From assembly GCA_943328975.2 (NCBI GenBank), contig CALQCC020000036.1, positions 1 through 48,833 on the forward strand: a stretch of DNA of 48,833 nt, in the 5' to 3' direction. Source of the DNA: Bordetella parapertussis. GTDB taxonomy: Bacteria; Acidobacteriota; Terriglobia; Bryobacterales; Bryobacteraceae. Shown one piece after another: positions 22,507-31,663 of the stretch. The position numbers were made by a program, and so were the translations under genes. Positions within the stretch are counted from its first letter, which is position 1. Each line of letters begins with the position of its first letter. The notes under the pieces are model-generated. The model saw only the letters and a program-made list of their open reading frames with translations. It made no database searches and was not told where the DNA came from.

Positions 22507-22753
22507 TCTCATCGTCGTTGCTCTAGGCGACGGCAGCGTTCCATCCGCACCACTCACGCCGTGGGTCTCCGCGCTGCTCACGACAGACGGCACGCTGCAA
22601 CCCTGCTTCTTCGACCCACCCATGGATTCCGTCGCCACAGCGCCCTTGACCCAAATCGTTGCCTCTCCCCGGGCCGCGCAATTCCGCGATTCCCTTGGTG
22701 TGGCGGCAAACCTAATCTGCCAGCGCTGCGTGTGCTCTTTGTATCTGCAATAG
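22507..22753 (+). pseudogene. C-terminal remnant of a radical-SAM/SPASM-type protein
   Basis: Directly after attR the frame reads HLIVVALGDGS, then TDGTLQPCFFDPP, then AAQFRDSLG, and ends CQRCVCSLYLQ. PCFF, later CxxCxC near the end, and a R-rich helix between them fit the SPASM-type tail of radical SAM proteins. No start codon, radical-SAM core or N-terminal part is present, so it is a 5'-truncated relic. The family call rests on the Cys layout only. Confidence 0.45.
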
Positions 22754-22772
22754 AAGCCTGTGCTATAAAAGG

Positions 22773-23213
22773 GTGAACTTTGTGACGTCCTCTTCCCCGC
22801 TCCATCCCATATCTCCCCTATTGGTTGTCGCCGCCGTCATCGAACGCGACGGGCAGGTCCTCATCGGTCAGCGCAAACGCAACGCGAAGAAGCATCCGTT
22901 GAAATGGGAATTTCCGGGCGGCAAAGTGGAGACTGGCGAAACTCCTGAAGCGGCCTTGGCGAGAGAGTTGCGCGAAGAACTCGCGATTGAAGCGAGCATT
23001 GGACCGCAGATCGAATCTTACGAATTCTTCTATCCGGGTAGCGCGCGTTCGACGTGGCTGCTGTTTTTCCGCGTCACGGAATTCAGCGGGACACCCCAAA
23101 ATCTGGATTTTGAACAGATTCTGTGGACGGCCGTTGGAGCCCTTGCAAGCTACGATTTTCTGGAAGGCGACGTGGCTTTTGTGGAGCGTTTGGCCGCGGG
23201 TACTATTCGATAA
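22773..23213 (+). CDS. MutT-type NUDIX hydrolase (8-oxo-dGTP diphosphatase-like)
   Basis: 146 residues from a GTG start (a second GTG lies 9 bp later). The complete Nudix box runs from G50 to L70 (GGKVETGETPEAALARELRE, then EL). The MutT-like core VVAAVIERDGQVLIGQRK and the late LDFEQILWT fit pyrophosphohydrolases that clean oxidised dGTP from the nucleotide pool. It overlaps the end of the convergent protease gene by 11 bp. The exact substrate is inferred. Confidence 0.88.
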   Translation: MNFVTSSSPLHPISPLLVVAAVIERDGQVLIGQRKRNAKKHPLKWEFPGGKVETGETPEAALARELREELAIEASIGPQIESYEFFYPGSARSTWLLFFRVTEFSGTPQNLDFEQILWTAVGALASYDFLEGDVAFVERLAAGTIR

Positions 23214-25812
23214 CTTCGGCAGCAGTCTTAGGCAGGTCGGGAGCCGCAGCAATCGCGATAGTCACAGGAGCCGATACCCGAGTGCCGACACCGACTGTGA
23301 GATTCTGTGTATCCCCGGCGGGCGCGTCCAGCGGAACCAAAAACTCCAGCCTGAACGTACCGGAAGTCGGCTGGGACTCCAGGAATTCCAAGCGCTGCGC
23401 GACGCCAGCCACGCGGATCTCGATGTCTTCCTTGACGGGGGCAGCACCGGCACCCAAATTTCCGACTACCAGCGTGATACGGTCGCCCCCACGAACACGC
23501 TGTTGCGCGCCGATGGCGAGATTCTGCGAACCCGAAACGGTGAGGATCGCGGGCGGCTGGCTATCGATTTGGAACAGCACCGGAGGAACCGGCAAGCCGC
23601 TCGCCGGAATTAATTGAATCGGCTGTGGACCGACTTCTATGCCTAACGCGATCGGAGCGAGCAAACGTCCATCGGCCGTACGCGTCAGCGGCGTGCGGAT
23701 CCCATTGATCGTCACCAACCAACCCCGAATATCCGCGGGTACGTCCGTCGCCCGGATCGAGATCGTGCCGCCACCGGGCGCTCCGGCCAAACCCGTGGCC
23801 TCGTTCACGATCGGCAGGAGCAAACTCATCTGCTTGGGGTCCGCTGGAAGAACCTGCAATTGCGTTCCCAACGTCGCCAGCTGAATTCCAGTAGAGACGG
23901 TCACGGGCGTGTTGCCCAGCTTGGCGTTGGGATTGACGGATATATTCAGCAGCATCCGGTCCGGACCTAACACCCACATCTGCCGGACCACGATATCGCT
24001 GGTGCCAAACCCGACCGCCGTCTTCCCCGAGAGGAAGTCGGTGAACGCACCGTCGACCTGGAGCATCACACTCGTTCCGGCAATCACCGATGCAGGAGAC
24101 AGGTAAACCGCCGGGTCCGCTGGCGCATCGTAAAGGAAGACGCTGGGCGGTGCAGTCCCCTGCAACTGCCAGGAGGTCTGCCCGTCGGCTCCGAATACTT
24201 CCACGACCGCTTGCTGGTTGCCGGAGGCAGCAGGGGCAACCGCCACCAAGGATCCGTCGTCTTTCGCTTTTACGCTGAGCGCATCGGCCCCGTCAAAGCT
24301 AACTCGCGTCAAAGAGTCCAGATTCTCACCGGTAATCGTAGCAAGACGCCGGCCCTGGGCATCCTGAGATGCCGTCACCGAAGTGAGCAACGGGTGTTGC
24401 GATGGGACTACGTAGAATGCGCCCGGAAGAACATAGAGATTATCGTTGGTGGTCATGGCCACCGCCACCGGAGTCGAACGGTTGGTTGCACCTGCCTTGG
24501 CAGCAATCAGCAAGAACTGTTCGGCTCCCGGGAAATTGCGCAGGCTTTGTTGGTTCAGGACCGCGGCATCCCCGATCGCGCTCACCTGCAAACCAGGGAC
24601 GATCGTCGTGCCTCCGGGAACCAGTGTTCCAGATGCTTGGAAGGCCAGCCAATCGGAGAATCCGGGTACCAGCGGCGGAGCATGCACCACCGTGTCACGC
24701 TTCGCGCCCAGGTAAGCGAACATCCGCAAGTTGTAGATCCCGTTCCCAGACATCAGGTCCAACTCAAAATTGATCACGCTGGCCGTCTTCCCGGCTTGCA
24801 CGTGGATGTGCGCAGCTTCCTTCCAATCCTTGGTGCCGGGATAAAAACGGGTTTGAAATTCTGCCGCGGCGACGAACGGGACATGTTGCAAGTCCTGCGG
24901 CGGAATGATTCCTGCCGGTTCCGCTTCTCCGGGTTGCGCGGGAGGCAACGGGTGCGCATAAACCATGTAGTCGCCCGTGGGCAGGCCCTCGATACGATAG
25001 GTACCATCCGGGAGGCTCATCGTTCCGATTGCCGTGCCATCCGCCGATAGCGCCACGACGCTCGCCAGGTTCGCGCCATTCCGAGCGGCATTCACGTGCC
25101 CCGAAATCGCACCCGTCGACGCCTTGAACTGCGCGTTCGGATAAAGCACCCCGATCCCCGCAACGTCATCCGCCGCCAGCGGCGAAGCCTTGGTGGTGCC
25201 GCGCGTAATCGAGGTCGACATCACGCCCGCCGTCATGGAATGTTGCAACCCCAGCGTGTGACCGAATTCGTGCACCATGGTCAGGAAGAACGCGTCTGAG
25301 TAGCTGGCTTGCGAACGGACGGCCAAGTCCGAGGCCAATTGCAGCCGTGAGCGGAGAATCGGCGCGAAACCGGGGCTGCTCGGACCACCCAAGTAGGCCA
25401 GATCGGTATAAGTCTGCGGTTCGCTCAGAGCCAGCACGCCGGGCGGCAGATCGTCGTCGAATACGACATCGATGCCCGGCGTCACTTGCTCGGCCAGAAC
25501 GTCTGAGAAAGCCTTCGCTTGCAGCCCGCCAAACTTCACCTTCAGCGCCGAACCGGGAACGTTCCAGGATTCCGCAGCGCGGCGGATCTGGCTGACCAGA
25601 GCAGGGAAGTTATCGCCGTCCACCATCTTCGCCGGACCCTGCTGGGCCACGAAGAAGGAAACTGTGGAATCCGGCAGCTTATCCACATCGAATTTCAGGC
25701 GCATGGCCTGAAACGGCCCGCTGCGCTGCGCGAAAAATGTCCAGTGATAATACGCCGATGCCACCGAAGACAAGCTTACGAACGCGGCGATCAAGGGCAG
25801 CAGGCGGCGCAT
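23203..25812 (-). CDS. Secreted metzincin zinc protease with repeat beta domains
   Basis: 869 residues with a signal peptide (MRRLLPLIAAFVSLSSVASA). The catalytic domain carries HEFGHTLGLQH (zinc ligands H181, H185, H191; base E182) and a Met-turn at M198 (AGVMST), as in matrixin-type metzincins. A carboxypeptidase-regulatory-like domain (about 240-350) and several IPT/Ig-like beta domains (about 480-860) follow. It probably acts outside the cell on proteins or peptides. Its ATG directly abuts the stop of the upstream gene, so the two form an operon. Confidence 0.87.
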   Translation of the reverse strand: MRRLLPLIAAFVSLSSVASAYYHWTFFAQRSGPFQAMRLKFDVDKLPDSTVSFFVAQQGPAKMVDGDNFPALVSQIRRAAESWNVPGSALKVKFGGLQAKAFSDVLAEQVTPGIDVVFDDDLPPGVLALSEPQTYTDLAYLGGPSSPGFAPILRSRLQLASDLAVRSQASYSDAFFLTMVHEFGHTLGLQHSMTAGVMSTSITRGTTKASPLAADDVAGIGVLYPNAQFKASTGAISGHVNAARNGANLASVVALSADGTAIGTMSLPDGTYRIEGLPTGDYMVYAHPLPPAQPGEAEPAGIIPPQDLQHVPFVAAAEFQTRFYPGTKDWKEAAHIHVQAGKTASVINFELDLMSGNGIYNLRMFAYLGAKRDTVVHAPPLVPGFSDWLAFQASGTLVPGGTTIVPGLQVSAIGDAAVLNQQSLRNFPGAEQFLLIAAKAGATNRSTPVAVAMTTNDNLYVLPGAFYVVPSQHPLLTSVTASQDAQGRRLATITGENLDSLTRVSFDGADALSVKAKDDGSLVAVAPAASGNQQAVVEVFGADGQTSWQLQGTAPPSVFLYDAPADPAVYLSPASVIAGTSVMLQVDGAFTDFLSGKTAVGFGTSDIVVRQMWVLGPDRMLLNISVNPNAKLGNTPVTVSTGIQLATLGTQLQVLPADPKQMSLLLPIVNEATGLAGAPGGGTISIRATDVPADIRGWLVTINGIRTPLTRTADGRLLAPIALGIEVGPQPIQLIPASGLPVPPVLFQIDSQPPAILTVSGSQNLAIGAQQRVRGGDRITLVVGNLGAGAAPVKEDIEIRVAGVAQRLEFLESQPTSGTFRLEFLVPLDAPAGDTQNLTVGVGTRVSAPVTIAIAAAPDLPKTAAEVIE

Positions 25813-26343
25813 TTAGCGGACACCTCCAACCAAGGCATCGATGCGCGCCCGCAGGTCGCTCAGGTTCAAGGTGACTCCGCTGTCGACCACAACATGGCCC
25901 CGGGCATCCAGCATCTGGTCACTCGCTGCCGGTCGCGATACGACGACGCCAGCCGCGTTCGCCCGTACGTCAAACGCCCCCTGAGAGAGGCCGATAATCT
26001 GCGTCAATCCTGACCGGCTGGTCCACAGGAACAGGACGTATTCCCCGCCCTGCTTCAGTTCCGGCGCGCCCGCCACGCTCTGCATCACACGTCCCACCGA
26101 ACCGCCGGGCACCGCCACATCCACCGTAGAGGGCGTCGACGATTTCAGATTCTCGGTGACCTGCAGGTGATAGTAGGTGTAAATCGTGCCGTTCCGGTTG
26201 GCGGTGAACGACCCGGCGACCTTGGCACGTACGATGGCGCTGGATTGCTGGATCATCTGCTCTACGCTCAGCTTTTCCAGCGTGGTGGCCCAGGCGGAAC
26301 TCGCCAGGAGCAGTAAACCAGCCAGAATGTGTCGTGCAAGCAT
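25813..26343 (-). CDS. Exported hypothetical protein, partner of the metzincin
   Basis: 176 residues from the ATG at 26343 (the longer frame to 26445 has no signal-like start). A signal peptide (MLARHILAGLLLLASSAWA) is followed by a beta-rich region: IVRAKVAGSFTANRNGTIYT, HLQVTENLK, VDVAVPGGSVG, GGEYVLFLW. The pattern of S-I-V-A-K-V, then Y-T, then P-G-G, then F-L is seen in a family of exported proteins next to matrixin-type proteases in Acidobacteriota. The stop TAA is immediately followed by the protease ATG. An inhibitor or chaperone role is only a guess. Confidence 0.7.
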   Translation of the reverse strand: MLARHILAGLLLLASSAWATTLEKLSVEQMIQQSSAIVRAKVAGSFTANRNGTIYTYYHLQVTENLKSSTPSTVDVAVPGGSVGRVMQSVAGAPELKQGGEYVLFLWTSRSGLTQIIGLSQGAFDVRANAAGVVVSRPAASDQMLDARGHVVVDSGVTLNLSDLRARIDALVGGVR

Positions 26344-26475
26344 AGGTCGATCCAGATGTGGAAAAGCACGTAGGGGGCCTAATTTTCCCGCTGTAACATA
26401 AGGAGTTACACGTTGTTCACAGAGGAGAGTGTGGACCTGCGACACGCCCTTGGGACACTATGTCCCAGTCGGGGT

Positions 26476-28116
26476 TTATCGAGCGGCGACCACGCGGGAA
26501 ATTTCGAACATGGGGCGGCCGTTGGAATCAGCGATGGTCCGGACAATCTCGCGCCGCAGGCCCGAGGCCTGCGCCAAGGCGTCCAGGTGGGCACCGACGT
26601 TCGGGTAGACCTCCTGGCCCTTGACGTGACCGACGAACAAACCCTTTGGATCGATTAACATCTGCCGGACATCTTCAACCTCGGCTGGGGATGGTGCCTC
26701 GGGCGTCAAAGGTCCGCTTGCTAGGCGCAGTTGCAAGTGCCCCCGATGCAGCAGATTCAACGAATCGAAGAGGCCCCAGTCTGTGATGTAGAGCGTGTTT
26801 TGCTCGGCTCCGTCGAGCGCTTCCGAAAGCGGATAGATCGCGTCGGTGAAGGTGCTGTAGGCTCCATTGCGATGAAACTGAACCAGATACTGGTTGACTA
26901 CCAGTAGGTTCGATCCCACCATTCCCACGCCCACAAGCAGCAGCAGCCAGCCCGGAAACCGGCGCATCGCTGCCACGGCGAACAAGATCGGGAACGGCCA
27001 TAGCAGCACTACGTGGTGGGCGGAAGCACCTGCGTCGTGGGTCAAAGCCATCCAGATCCACGCCACCCCGCTGAACACCAGGGAGAACCACGCGACGCGG
27101 GATCGCCACCACAGCGGGACCAGTAGCAGCAGCCCGCCCAATACGTAGTAGAACCCGGTATTGCGGCGTTCTCCGACCATGTCCCGAATGCTGGCGGACA
27201 GCCGTCCCACCGGACCTGCGGGCTGCTTTGCGGGCTCCATCCATTCCTCGGCGGCGATGTAGCCGAACACGGAATTGCCCTGGAGCCCGGCTTCCAGTTG
27301 AACCCATTTGGCGGCTACGGCTTGCGGCTCCAGATGAGCGTTTTCCCTAAAGGTTGCAAGCGGATGGCTCAGATTGTAGTAAATGAAAGGAAACGCACCC
27401 AGAAGGAACGCCGAGGCCGCGAGCTTCACGTTGCGTCCGTTGAACTCGCGACGCAGCCACGGCCATAAAACGGTCACCGTCCCTACGGACAGCCCGGCTA
27501 AAGCCCATAGAAAGATCGCCTTGTTCCACAGCGCGAGCCCGAAACAGAAGAAGCCCAGCGCCAAATAGCGCGCACGCCCGTGCCGAATCGGCCCGGTTTT
27601 CTCAGTCTGGGTCCCGAATTGGAATAGAGCCCAGCAACCAGTCACAAGAAAAAGGTGTTCCAGGGCGACCGGCCCCCAGTCAAAGGTATTCGTTAAGACA
27701 AAGAGCGGATCGGTTGCCAACAGAAAGACTCCCAGAAGGGCCGCCTTCCGGCCGAGGGAAGATAGAGTCAACTTGTAGAAAACAGAAACCGTAACCGCGC
27801 CTACCAGAACCATCGGCAGGCGGATCGTCCAGACATTGGCGCCCAGAATTTGCAGGATGGGAATGTAGAGGAAGGATTTCAGCGAACCCAGGTAACTCAT
27901 CTCCATCACAGGCACGTTGATTCGCCAAGGCCGCGTCCATAAGTACTGATTTATGTTGGGGTAAAGCGGCGAACTGAAGAGCGCCTCATCGGACTGGATG
28001 CCGGCCAAAGGGATGAGCAGCACACTCAGTGTGAGAAATAGACCACAGGCCGCGACCCAGAGCGGGACCCACGGCAACTTGGCCGGGATAACTTGACGGG
28101 GCGTGATAGAATCCAC
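26476..28116 (-). CDS. ArnT/PMT-like membrane glycosyltransferase (GT39/GT83 type)
   Basis: 546 residues with about ten to twelve membrane segments. The first periplasmic loop has GIQSDEALF (D43, E44), the acidic pair of the GT-C fold that binds a polyprenyl-phosphate sugar, followed by LWTRPWRINVPVMEM. The last ~110 residues form a soluble domain. Such enzymes move a sugar from a lipid carrier to lipids or proteins at the outer face of the membrane. The acceptor and sugar cannot be told. It is a single gene, 132 bp upstream of the metzincin pair on the same strand. Confidence 0.75.
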   Translation of the reverse strand: MDSITPRQVIPAKLPWVPLWVAACGLFLTLSVLLIPLAGIQSDEALFSSPLYPNINQYLWTRPWRINVPVMEMSYLGSLKSFLYIPILQILGANVWTIRLPMVLVGAVTVSVFYKLTLSSLGRKAALLGVFLLATDPLFVLTNTFDWGPVALEHLFLVTGCWALFQFGTQTEKTGPIRHGRARYLALGFFCFGLALWNKAIFLWALAGLSVGTVTVLWPWLRREFNGRNVKLAASAFLLGAFPFIYYNLSHPLATFRENAHLEPQAVAAKWVQLEAGLQGNSVFGYIAAEEWMEPAKQPAGPVGRLSASIRDMVGERRNTGFYYVLGGLLLLVPLWWRSRVAWFSLVFSGVAWIWMALTHDAGASAHHVVLLWPFPILFAVAAMRRFPGWLLLLVGVGMVGSNLLVVNQYLVQFHRNGAYSTFTDAIYPLSEALDGAEQNTLYITDWGLFDSLNLLHRGHLQLRLASGPLTPEAPSPAEVEDVRQMLIDPKGLFVGHVKGQEVYPNVGAHLDALAQASGLRREIVRTIADSNGRPMFEISRVVAAR

Positions 28117-28692
28117 ATCGCCAGGCAGTTTCGTATGAGAGTTATGGGCGGTTATGGAAACAGTATACGGCAGTGGCTGCGTTTAGCCGGAAGAACTTAC
28201 CGGTCAATCTAGGAGTTTTTTGTCCCAAGCGTAATGTTTTGGAGTGGGCGCACCGATAAGTAAGCTCATTGGCGGGCAGGAGGAAGCCGCCGGAGGGCTT
28301 TTCAGGAAGTGGCACTCGGATTGCTTGCATTCTTCCCGTTCGTGTGTTATCGTTCTTTGATATCTGAGTTGAGTAATTGGGTCGGTAGTCAGAGTTGACG
28401 ACCAGACTCCGCGGGTTTGGCCCGATCAGAGCGCCACCGGATGGCGCGTGATTGACCCGCAATTTCGAGCTACCCTTCTTCCCGGTCCCCGGGCAATGCT
28501 CCTTGTTTGAAGCAAAGATGGCTTGAGTAAAGCCCCTGCTAACAAGCTCACAGTGGAGCAAGTAGTTCGCGAATACATAGTTGTAAAAAGCATGAACCTT
28601 TTCGCATTCAGCTGCGTCTAATCCCGTAGCTGCAGAGACAGTAAACGTAAAAAGAAAAAATAAAAAATACAGAGAGACAGGAGACGGCAGAC
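28117..28692. other. 576-bp intergenic region with a structured hairpin
   Basis: A two-tier hairpin lies at 28411-28460: an outer stem GCGGGT (28411-28416)/ACCCGC (28455-28460) and an inner stem GCGCCA (28431-28436)/TGGCGC (28442-28447), with GATCA/TGATT between them. A small GAGT/ACTC stem lies just upstream. The region is AT-richer near 28640-28670 (A-rich tract before the zinc-finger gene). A 185-codon minus frame spans it but looks like noise. It may hold a long 5' leader or small RNA; no known class is recognised. Confidence 0.4.
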
Positions 28693-29076
28693 ATGACAAA
28701 AACAGAGCTGAACAAATTCAAAAATACCTTGGAGGCCAAGCAGAGCGAGTTGATCCACTTCGTAAGCAACCGCGAGGGCATCGCCATTGAGAAGAGCCCG
28801 GACGCGTTGGACGAAGTGCAGCACGCCGCTGAGCGCGAGCTCGCCATCCGCAATCTGGACCGTGAGTCCAACCTGCTGCGCAACGTGCGCGGTGCCCTGC
28901 GTCGCATCGGCGATGGCAGCTTCGGTACCTGCATGCATTGCGAAGAGGAAATCTCCCCGAAGCGTCTGGCCGCTGTGCCGTGGACGGCTTACTGCATCCA
29001 GTGCCAGGAACTCGCCGATCGTAACCAGGCCAACGGTGAAGAGCAGTTCGACGACTTGCTCGTCAGCGCAGCTTAA
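28693..29076 (+). CDS. TraR/DksA-family zinc-finger protein
   Basis: 127 residues. A coiled-coil N-terminus (about 1-70, with KSPDALDEVQHAAERELA) is followed by the four-Cys zinc finger C80, C83, C101, C104 (FGTCMHCEEEIS, then YCIQCQ). DksA-type proteins enter the RNA polymerase secondary channel and modulate transcription, often with ppGpp. The coiled-coil tip has DALDE, like the acidic tip of DksA. It has a long A-rich leader and a strong terminator of its own. Confidence 0.92.
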   Translation: MTKTELNKFKNTLEAKQSELIHFVSNREGIAIEKSPDALDEVQHAAERELAIRNLDRESNLLRNVRGALRRIGDGSFGTCMHCEEEISPKRLAAVPWTAYCIQCQELADRNQANGEEQFDDLLVSAA

Positions 29077-29096
29077 GCCTCAGCACTAACGACGAA

Positions 29097-29137
29097 GGGC
29101 GCGGTTCACAGAATTCTTTGTGACCGCGCCCTTTGTG
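29097..29137 (+). terminator. Strong terminator between convergent genes
   Basis: GGGCGCGGTTCACA (29097-29110) pairs with TGTGACCGCGCCC (29119-29131) with one bulged T, followed by TTTGTGTTT. It lies just after the zinc-finger gene and before the convergent NHL gene, and can act in both directions. Confidence 0.8.
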
Positions 29138-29156
29138 TTTCTAGCGTTGCGATTCG

Positions 29157-30110
29157 TTACTTCTTTACAAACTTCTGCACGCCCTTGGTGACGTCCGCAA
29201 CATACAGGTCACCCTTCGGACTCACCGTGATGTAGTGCGCTTCGCCAAATTCCCCTGGACCGTCACCCGGCTTGCCCATGACGGCCAGAACCTTGCCGTC
29301 CATATCGAGCTTCAGGATCTGTCCGGTAAAGCCGTTCACCATCCAGATGACGTCCTTCCCGAACTCCAGCGCACACGGCAGCCCGGCGTACTTCATTTCG
29401 CGAACGTAGTTGCCATCCTGGTCAAACACCTGGATGCGCTGATTTTCGCGATCCGTGATCCACAGCAGCCCTTTCGGATCGATCACGACCCCGTGCGCTA
29501 CTTCGAACTTGCCCGGAGCCGTTCCCTTCCCGCCCCAAGTCTTCACGAAGTTTCCGTTCTTATCGAACTTGATCACCCGAGGATCGCCCATCGCGCCCGG
29601 AGTATGACCTTGTACCAGGAAGACATCGCCATTTCGCCCAAATGCGACTTCGTTGGGTTGATTCAGTAGGCGCGTTCCCGCAGCTTCGTCCCAAACCCCG
29701 GCCTTGCCCTTGGTCCCGAGCGTCATCAGCACCTTGCCCTCTGGACTGAACTTCACCAGAATATGCGTGCTGCCGTCCGCGACCCAGATATTGCCCTCGG
29801 GATCGATCCGCACTGCATGCGGACGATTCCCAAACAGCCCTTCGCCGAACGCGCGGAGCATCTTGCCGTTTTCGTCAAACTCGGTCACCGGCACCGGACC
29901 GCGGTTCAATACCCACAGGTGGCCCTTGTTATCGAAGGTGACGTTGCCGGGGAACCCGAAGGTGAACCCCTCGGGAATCTGCAACCCGTTCGGCACGTTG
30001 ACGTAATCGAGCAACGGCGCTTCCTGCTGGATGAAGTATTTCGGATCGGCCGGCTTCTGCGCCAAGGCCAACGTCGAAGCGAAGAGGAACGTCAACAAGA
30101 CTGGCTTCAT
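29157..30110 (-). CDS. Exported NHL-repeat/SMP-30-like beta-propeller protein
   Basis: 317 residues with a signal peptide (MKPVLLTFLFASTLALAQ). The body is a six-bladed NHL-type propeller with repeats such as PHAVRIDPEGNIWVADG, NEVAFGRNGDVFLVQG, HGVVIDPKGLLWITDRENQR and HYITVSPKGDLYVADV. It resembles the lyase-like propeller of peptidylglycine-amidating enzymes, but many bacterial members have no known activity. It overlaps the upstream isomerase-like gene by 4 bp, so the two are co-translated and may share a pathway. Confidence 0.82.
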   Translation of the reverse strand: MKPVLLTFLFASTLALAQKPADPKYFIQQEAPLLDYVNVPNGLQIPEGFTFGFPGNVTFDNKGHLWVLNRGPVPVTEFDENGKMLRAFGEGLFGNRPHAVRIDPEGNIWVADGSTHILVKFSPEGKVLMTLGTKGKAGVWDEAAGTRLLNQPNEVAFGRNGDVFLVQGHTPGAMGDPRVIKFDKNGNFVKTWGGKGTAPGKFEVAHGVVIDPKGLLWITDRENQRIQVFDQDGNYVREMKYAGLPCALEFGKDVIWMVNGFTGQILKLDMDGKVLAVMGKPGDGPGEFGEAHYITVSPKGDLYVADVTKGVQKFVKK

Positions 30111-31021
30111 AACACTCCTGCCGTTTGCATGACCTTCTCGCCCTTTTGTTTGATCTCCGCGCCCACAGCCTGCGGATCGCCCGTGGTCAACCGTGTCAGG
30201 AACAACTCCACGGAGAGGGCACCGGAATACTGCTTTTCCTTCAGCTTCTGCAGGATCTTCACAATCGGCGCCATGCCGTCGCCCGGAATCACGCGACCGT
30301 TGTTGTCGATCAATTCGCGCGGCGTGTCGAGAATGTCCTGGTAGTGCACATGCGCGAGTTCGCCCGGCTTGAGCATATCCAGATCTTCAAACTTACTCAT
30401 GCCCGACCAGAAGTGGAAGCAATCCAACATCGGCCGGACGTTGGGATGGTTGGCTTCGCGGATCATGGTCAGAGCGGACGCGAGCGTGGACAGGTGCGTC
30501 GAGGTGCGCGCAAACTCGATCATCGAAGTCAGCCCGAAACTCTTGGCAATGTCCCCTGCTTCGCGGATGGCGGCTGGAGTCGCTTTGAAATCGTCCGCTG
30601 TCACCTTTCGATTGGTGATCGACGGGCAATAGATCTTCGTGAGACCGACGGTGGAGAACTGTTCGCAACGCTTCTTCCAGGTTTCGAGCCCCATCGCCCG
30701 GGCCGGGCCGGGAATCCAAACGTCGCCGATCACGGCAGCCGAGGATACGGGCGTCAGCCCCAAGTCGCCGACCAAGCGTTTCGCGGTGGTCAGCGTTTCG
30801 GTCTTCAGCCATTCGTCCAGCGCGGTATCGGCCAGTTCTACGTATTTGACGCCGGCCTTGGCCCAGCCTTCGAGCGAGCCGCGGAATCCCGCGTTGCGCG
30901 ACGTGTTCTGGTGGATGGAAAGCACCATCTTGCCGGCAGGAATCGCGGTAGATTGTGCGGTCAGCACTTGCGCCAACGGGGCCGCCAAAGGGGCCAGGAG
31001 GACAGTTCGTCTAGAGAGCAT
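30107..31021 (-). CDS. Exported sugar phosphate isomerase/epimerase-like TIM-barrel protein
   Basis: 304 residues from the ATG at 31021, with a twin-Arg-like start (MLSRRTVLLAPLAAPLAQVL). The AP-endonuclease-2/xylose-isomerase-like barrel shows GVKYVELAD, MIEFARTSTH, RPMLDCFHFW, ELAHVHYQDI and a late Glu in SGALSVELFL, giving a set of His/Glu/Asp metal ligands. Such exported enzymes in Acidobacteriota are annotated as sugar isomerases or epimerases without known substrate. It is divergent from the methyltransferase and co-transcribed with the NHL gene. Confidence 0.82.
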   Translation of the reverse strand: MLSRRTVLLAPLAAPLAQVLTAQSTAIPAGKMVLSIHQNTSRNAGFRGSLEGWAKAGVKYVELADTALDEWLKTETLTTAKRLVGDLGLTPVSSAAVIGDVWIPGPARAMGLETWKKRCEQFSTVGLTKIYCPSITNRKVTADDFKATPAAIREAGDIAKSFGLTSMIEFARTSTHLSTLASALTMIREANHPNVRPMLDCFHFWSGMSKFEDLDMLKPGELAHVHYQDILDTPRELIDNNGRVIPGDGMAPIVKILQKLKEKQYSGALSVELFLTRLTTGDPQAVGAEIKQKGEKVMQTAGVL

Positions 31022-31066
31022 GAGCTTTACTATAGCGCCATTTTTCGTTACGCTGAAGCCCACCTT

Positions 31067-31663
31067 ATGCCTACTCTGCAAGAACAGTTCGGCGCCATCG
31101 ACATCTACCTCTTTGACCAACTGCTGCGTGGAAACATTTCACCTGGGATGAAGATTTTCGACGCGGGCTGCGGCACAGGCCGGAACATTGTCTACTTGCT
31201 ACGGGAAGGCTACCAAGTCTTCGGAGCAGATCCTGATCCCAGCGCTGTTGAAGCCGTGCGCCGCCTTGCGCCGAACCTTCCAGCGGAAAACTTCCGAGTG
31301 GAGTCAGTAGAGGCCAACTCGTTCCCCGACGCCTTTGCCGACGTCGTCATCTGCAACACTGTTCTCCACTTCGCTCGCGACGACGATCACTTCCGAGCCA
31401 TGCTGAACGGTTGCTGGCGTACACTCAAGCCCGGTGGCCTATTCTTCAGTCGCCTCGCATCCAGCATCGGTAGCGAACGACTCTTAAAGCCGCTCGGCGG
31501 AAAACGCTTTCTGATGGGGGATGGCACCGAACGATATCTGGTCGACGACACTTCGCTGATGCAGTGGACAGCTGAGTTGGGCGCGCAACTGGTGGACCCG
31601 ATCAAGACGACCGTGGTCCAGAATCTACGCTCCATGACAACCTGGGTGCTGCGAAAGCCGTAG
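31067..31663 (+). CDS. SAM-dependent class I methyltransferase
   Basis: 198 residues from the ATG at 31067 (the long upstream frame belongs to the antisense of the isomerase). Motif I is [15 protein letters not shown] (about 26-40), the acidic loop is GADPDPSA, motif IV is [10 protein letters not shown] and post-motif is [11 protein letters not shown]. It uses S-adenosylmethionine on an unknown small molecule. The last 62 bp overlap the end of the convergent gluQ gene. Confidence 0.87.
   Translation: MPTLQEQFGAIDIYLFDQLLRGNISPGMKIFDAGCGTGRNIVYLLREGYQVFGADPDPSAVEAVRRLAPNLPAENFRVESVEANSFPDAFADVVICNTVLHFARDDDHFRAMLNGCWRTLKPGGLFFSRLASSIGSERLLKPLGGKRFLMGDGTERYLVDDTSLMQWTAELGAQLVDPIKTTVVQNLRSMTTWVLRKP

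Noticed and set aside
22078-22638. Minus-strand frames sharing RPGHRPTHSSRAKGPRVRP near 21500 and 22210
   Set aside because: The shared peptide only reflects the 76-bp DNA direct repeat; the frames differ outside it and one crosses attR.
28142-28699. A 185-codon minus-strand frame with an apparent signal peptide before the DksA-like gene
   Set aside because: Its hydrophobic start is the reverse of the A-rich leader of the zinc-finger gene, it overlaps that gene's start, and the rest has no domain or composition like its neighbours.
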